Origin: Methanobacteriota archaeon
GTDB taxonomy: Archaea; Thermoplasmatota; Thermoplasmata; RBG-16-68-12
DNA: 14,248 nucleotides
Assembly (NCBI GenBank): GCA_005878325.1
Contig: VBMR01000078.1
Location: 1-14,248 of the forward strand
Direction: 5' to 3'
Shown in pieces: positions 13,109-14,248 of this stretch (positions within the stretch are counted from its first letter, which is position 1; each line of letters begins with the position of its first letter). The notes under the pieces are model-generated. The model ran no database searches and had not been told where the DNA came from. It worked only from the letters and a program-made list of their open reading frames with translations. The position numbers and the translations under genes are program-made.

Positions 13109-14191
13109 GTGGGCGAACCCTCCCCGGTCGAAGTGCGAACGCGGTTGCTGGCGTGGTATGCCACAAATCGTCGGGATCTTCCCTGGCGACGGACGCGCGA
13201 CCCCTATCGGATCCTCGTGGCCGAGTACCTTCTTCAGCGGACCCGGATTGCAAGCGGCCGGCCCTACTACGAACGATTCATCGCACGATTCCCCACCGTC
13301 CGAGATCTCGCGGCAGCATCTCTGGACGACGTTCTCGCGGTGTGGGAGGGCCTCGGGTTCTACGGTCGCGCGAGGAATCTGCACGCCGCGGCCCGCGCAA
13401 TCGCCGAGAGGCATGGAGCCCAAGTGCCGCGATCGTATCAAGAGTTGCTCGATCTTCCGGGGATCGGTCCGTACACCGCGGGTGCGGTCGCGAGCATCGC
13501 ATTCGGCATCCCCGTTCCCGCGGTCGACGGGAACGTGACCCGCGTCATCGCGCGACTCTTCCGGATCCGCGCGGACGTCACCGAGGGCGTGACCGGCAGA
13601 CGCATCCTCGAGATCGCGGCACGGCTCGTCTCTCCGGAGGATCCGGGCGCCTTCAATCAGGCGATGATGGAACTCGGAGCGACCATCTGCACTCCGACGT
13701 CGCCCGCGTGCGATCGATGTCCCCTCGAGACGCTGTGCCTTGCCCGGGCCGCGGGGGAGGAGCGAACCATTCCGCTCGCCTCGAGACCGGGACCACCGCG
13801 GGCTGTGCCGGTCGCGTTCGCCCTCGTCGAGTCGAAGGGACGCGTGCTCCTCGTCCGACGGGAGAGGGGTGAACTACTTGCGGGGCTTTGGGCCCTCCCC
13901 GGAGGAGAGATTCCGTCTCGACGATCGGCACGAAAATCGCTTCCGGAAATCGTAAAGGCTCAGACGGGCGTGGTGATCGTGGTCGGGCCGCCCTGGTCTT
14001 CGGTCGAACGAACCTTCTCCCATCGCCGATGGTCGGGCACGATCTTTCGTAGCTCGCCGGCCGGGCGCCCGCGAGACCGAGGACGGGTCCGCTGGATCCC
14101 GATCCGGGACGCCCTGAAACTGCCTCTGATCCCGTTTCACCGCGTTGCCTTGAAGTCCCTGCAGGGGCTCGAGGCGTTTGGCCCTCGTTGA
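13109..14191 (+). CDS. mutY: A/G-mismatch adenine DNA glycosylase (MutY) with NUDIX-like C-terminal domain
   Basis: A 360-residue enzyme that removes adenine mispaired with 8-oxoguanine. The catalytic domain shows LPWRRTRDPY (24-33), catalytic E39 in AEYLLQRT, LGFYGRARN (82-90), the HhH LPGIGPYTAGAVASIAFG with Y122 (116-133), catalytic D140 in AVDGNVTRV, and the 4Fe-4S loop C194-x6-C201-x2-C204-x5-C210. The C-terminal domain (about 230-355) resembles MutT: LLAGLWALPGGE (256-267), and F303-S304-H305, the loop that reads 8-oxoG. The usual MLQQT is LLQRT, so the second Gln is Arg (R44). The start is GTG; an in-frame stop at 13085-13087 rules out any start further upstream. It follows ogg2 and the 21-bp element. 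Confidence 0.94.
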   Translation: MGEPSPVEVRTRLLAWYATNRRDLPWRRTRDPYRILVAEYLLQRTRIASGRPYYERFIARFPTVRDLAAASLDDVLAVWEGLGFYGRARNLHAAARAIAERHGAQVPRSYQELLDLPGIGPYTAGAVASIAFGIPVPAVDGNVTRVIARLFRIRADVTEGVTGRRILEIAARLVSPEDPGAFNQAMMELGATICTPTSPACDRCPLETLCLARAAGEERTIPLASRPGPPRAVPVAFALVESKGRVLLVRRERGELLAGLWALPGGEIPSRRSARKSLPEIVKAQTGVVIVVGPPWSSVERTFSHRRWSGTIFRSSPAGRPRDRGRVRWIPIRDALKLPLIPFHRVALKSLQGLEAFGPR

Positions 14192-14194
14192 ATT

Positions 14195-14210
14195 ATTCGA
14201 CGTGTCGAAT
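14195..14210 (+). promoter_or_regulatory. Inverted repeat ATTCGAC-GT-GTCGAAT downstream of mutY (candidate operator or terminator stem)
   Basis: Perfect 7-bp arms with a 2-nt spacer, starting 4 nt after the mutY stop. An A/T-rich AATTTATC overlaps its right edge (14208-14215) and CCTTAAGG follows at 14237-14244; both could be TATA boxes of a gene beginning just beyond the window. A role as terminator stem for mutY is the alternative, though the 2-nt loop is too tight for an RNA hairpin without opening a base pair. Confidence 0.4.
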
Positions 14211-14248
14211 TTATCTCCCCGATGGCCGCTCAATCCTTAAGGGGCCCG

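Noticed and set aside
1..14248. CRISPR array, tRNA/rRNA genes, insertion sequences, defence-system genes
   Set aside because: No regularly spaced repeats, no cloverleaf or rRNA-like stretch noticed, and no transposase, integrase or known defence protein among the recognised products.

Overview
The window reads as a high-GC archaeal chromosome segment, most likely from an aerobic member of the Thermoplasmatota (Euryarchaeota). The archaeal assignment rests on A/T-rich TATA-like boxes about 25-30 nt upstream of several start codons (leaderless mRNAs), an archaeal-type Ogg2 8-oxoguanine glycosylase, and few convincing Shine-Dalgarno sites. The phylum is inferred, not shown. Heme o synthase, a nickel superoxide dismutase, proline dehydrogenase and a membrane Fe-S quinone reductase point to oxygen respiration.

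Left part (1-8.9 kb): a 5'-truncated DoxX gene on the plus strand meets a long minus-strand run tail to tail. Read in the direction of transcription, that run is: a zinc-ribbon membrane protein, proline dehydrogenase, endonuclease III and heme o synthase; then a tight TCA cluster of citrate synthase, NADP-type isocitrate dehydrogenase and an unknown protein with a nuclease-like but degenerate core; then a large NarI-like/ferredoxin/CCG oxidoreductase resembling ETF:menaquinone oxidoreductases; and last a pterin carbinolamine dehydratase. Together these genes cover carbon oxidation (citrate to 2-oxoglutarate, proline to the glutamate level), electron entry into the quinone pool, and heme for a terminal oxidase.

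Middle part (8.9-11.2 kb): three plus-strand genes encode a small HExxHxxGxxD zincin, an aquaporin with a selectivity filter like that of plant tonoplast intrinsic proteins, and a ferredoxin/flavodoxin-NADP+ reductase.

Right part (11.2-14.2 kb): an oxidative-damage island. The minus-strand pair sodN-sodX (Ni-SOD and its maturation protease) diverges from a plus-strand series of a small unknown ORF, Ogg2 and MutY. One TATA element between the two start codons could serve both directions. Ni-SOD removes superoxide, while Ogg2 and MutY repair 8-oxoguanine lesions and the A mispairs they cause; endonuclease III elsewhere in the window handles oxidised pyrimidines.

The most unusual non-coding signal is a 21-bp sequence with a perfect hairpin core. 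It occurs twice, identically, 12 kb apart, upstream of the pterin dehydratase and of mutY, in the same orientation relative to the downstream gene. Two further CGAC..GTCG palindromes lie in promoter-like positions. I see no tRNA, rRNA, CRISPR array or insertion sequence.
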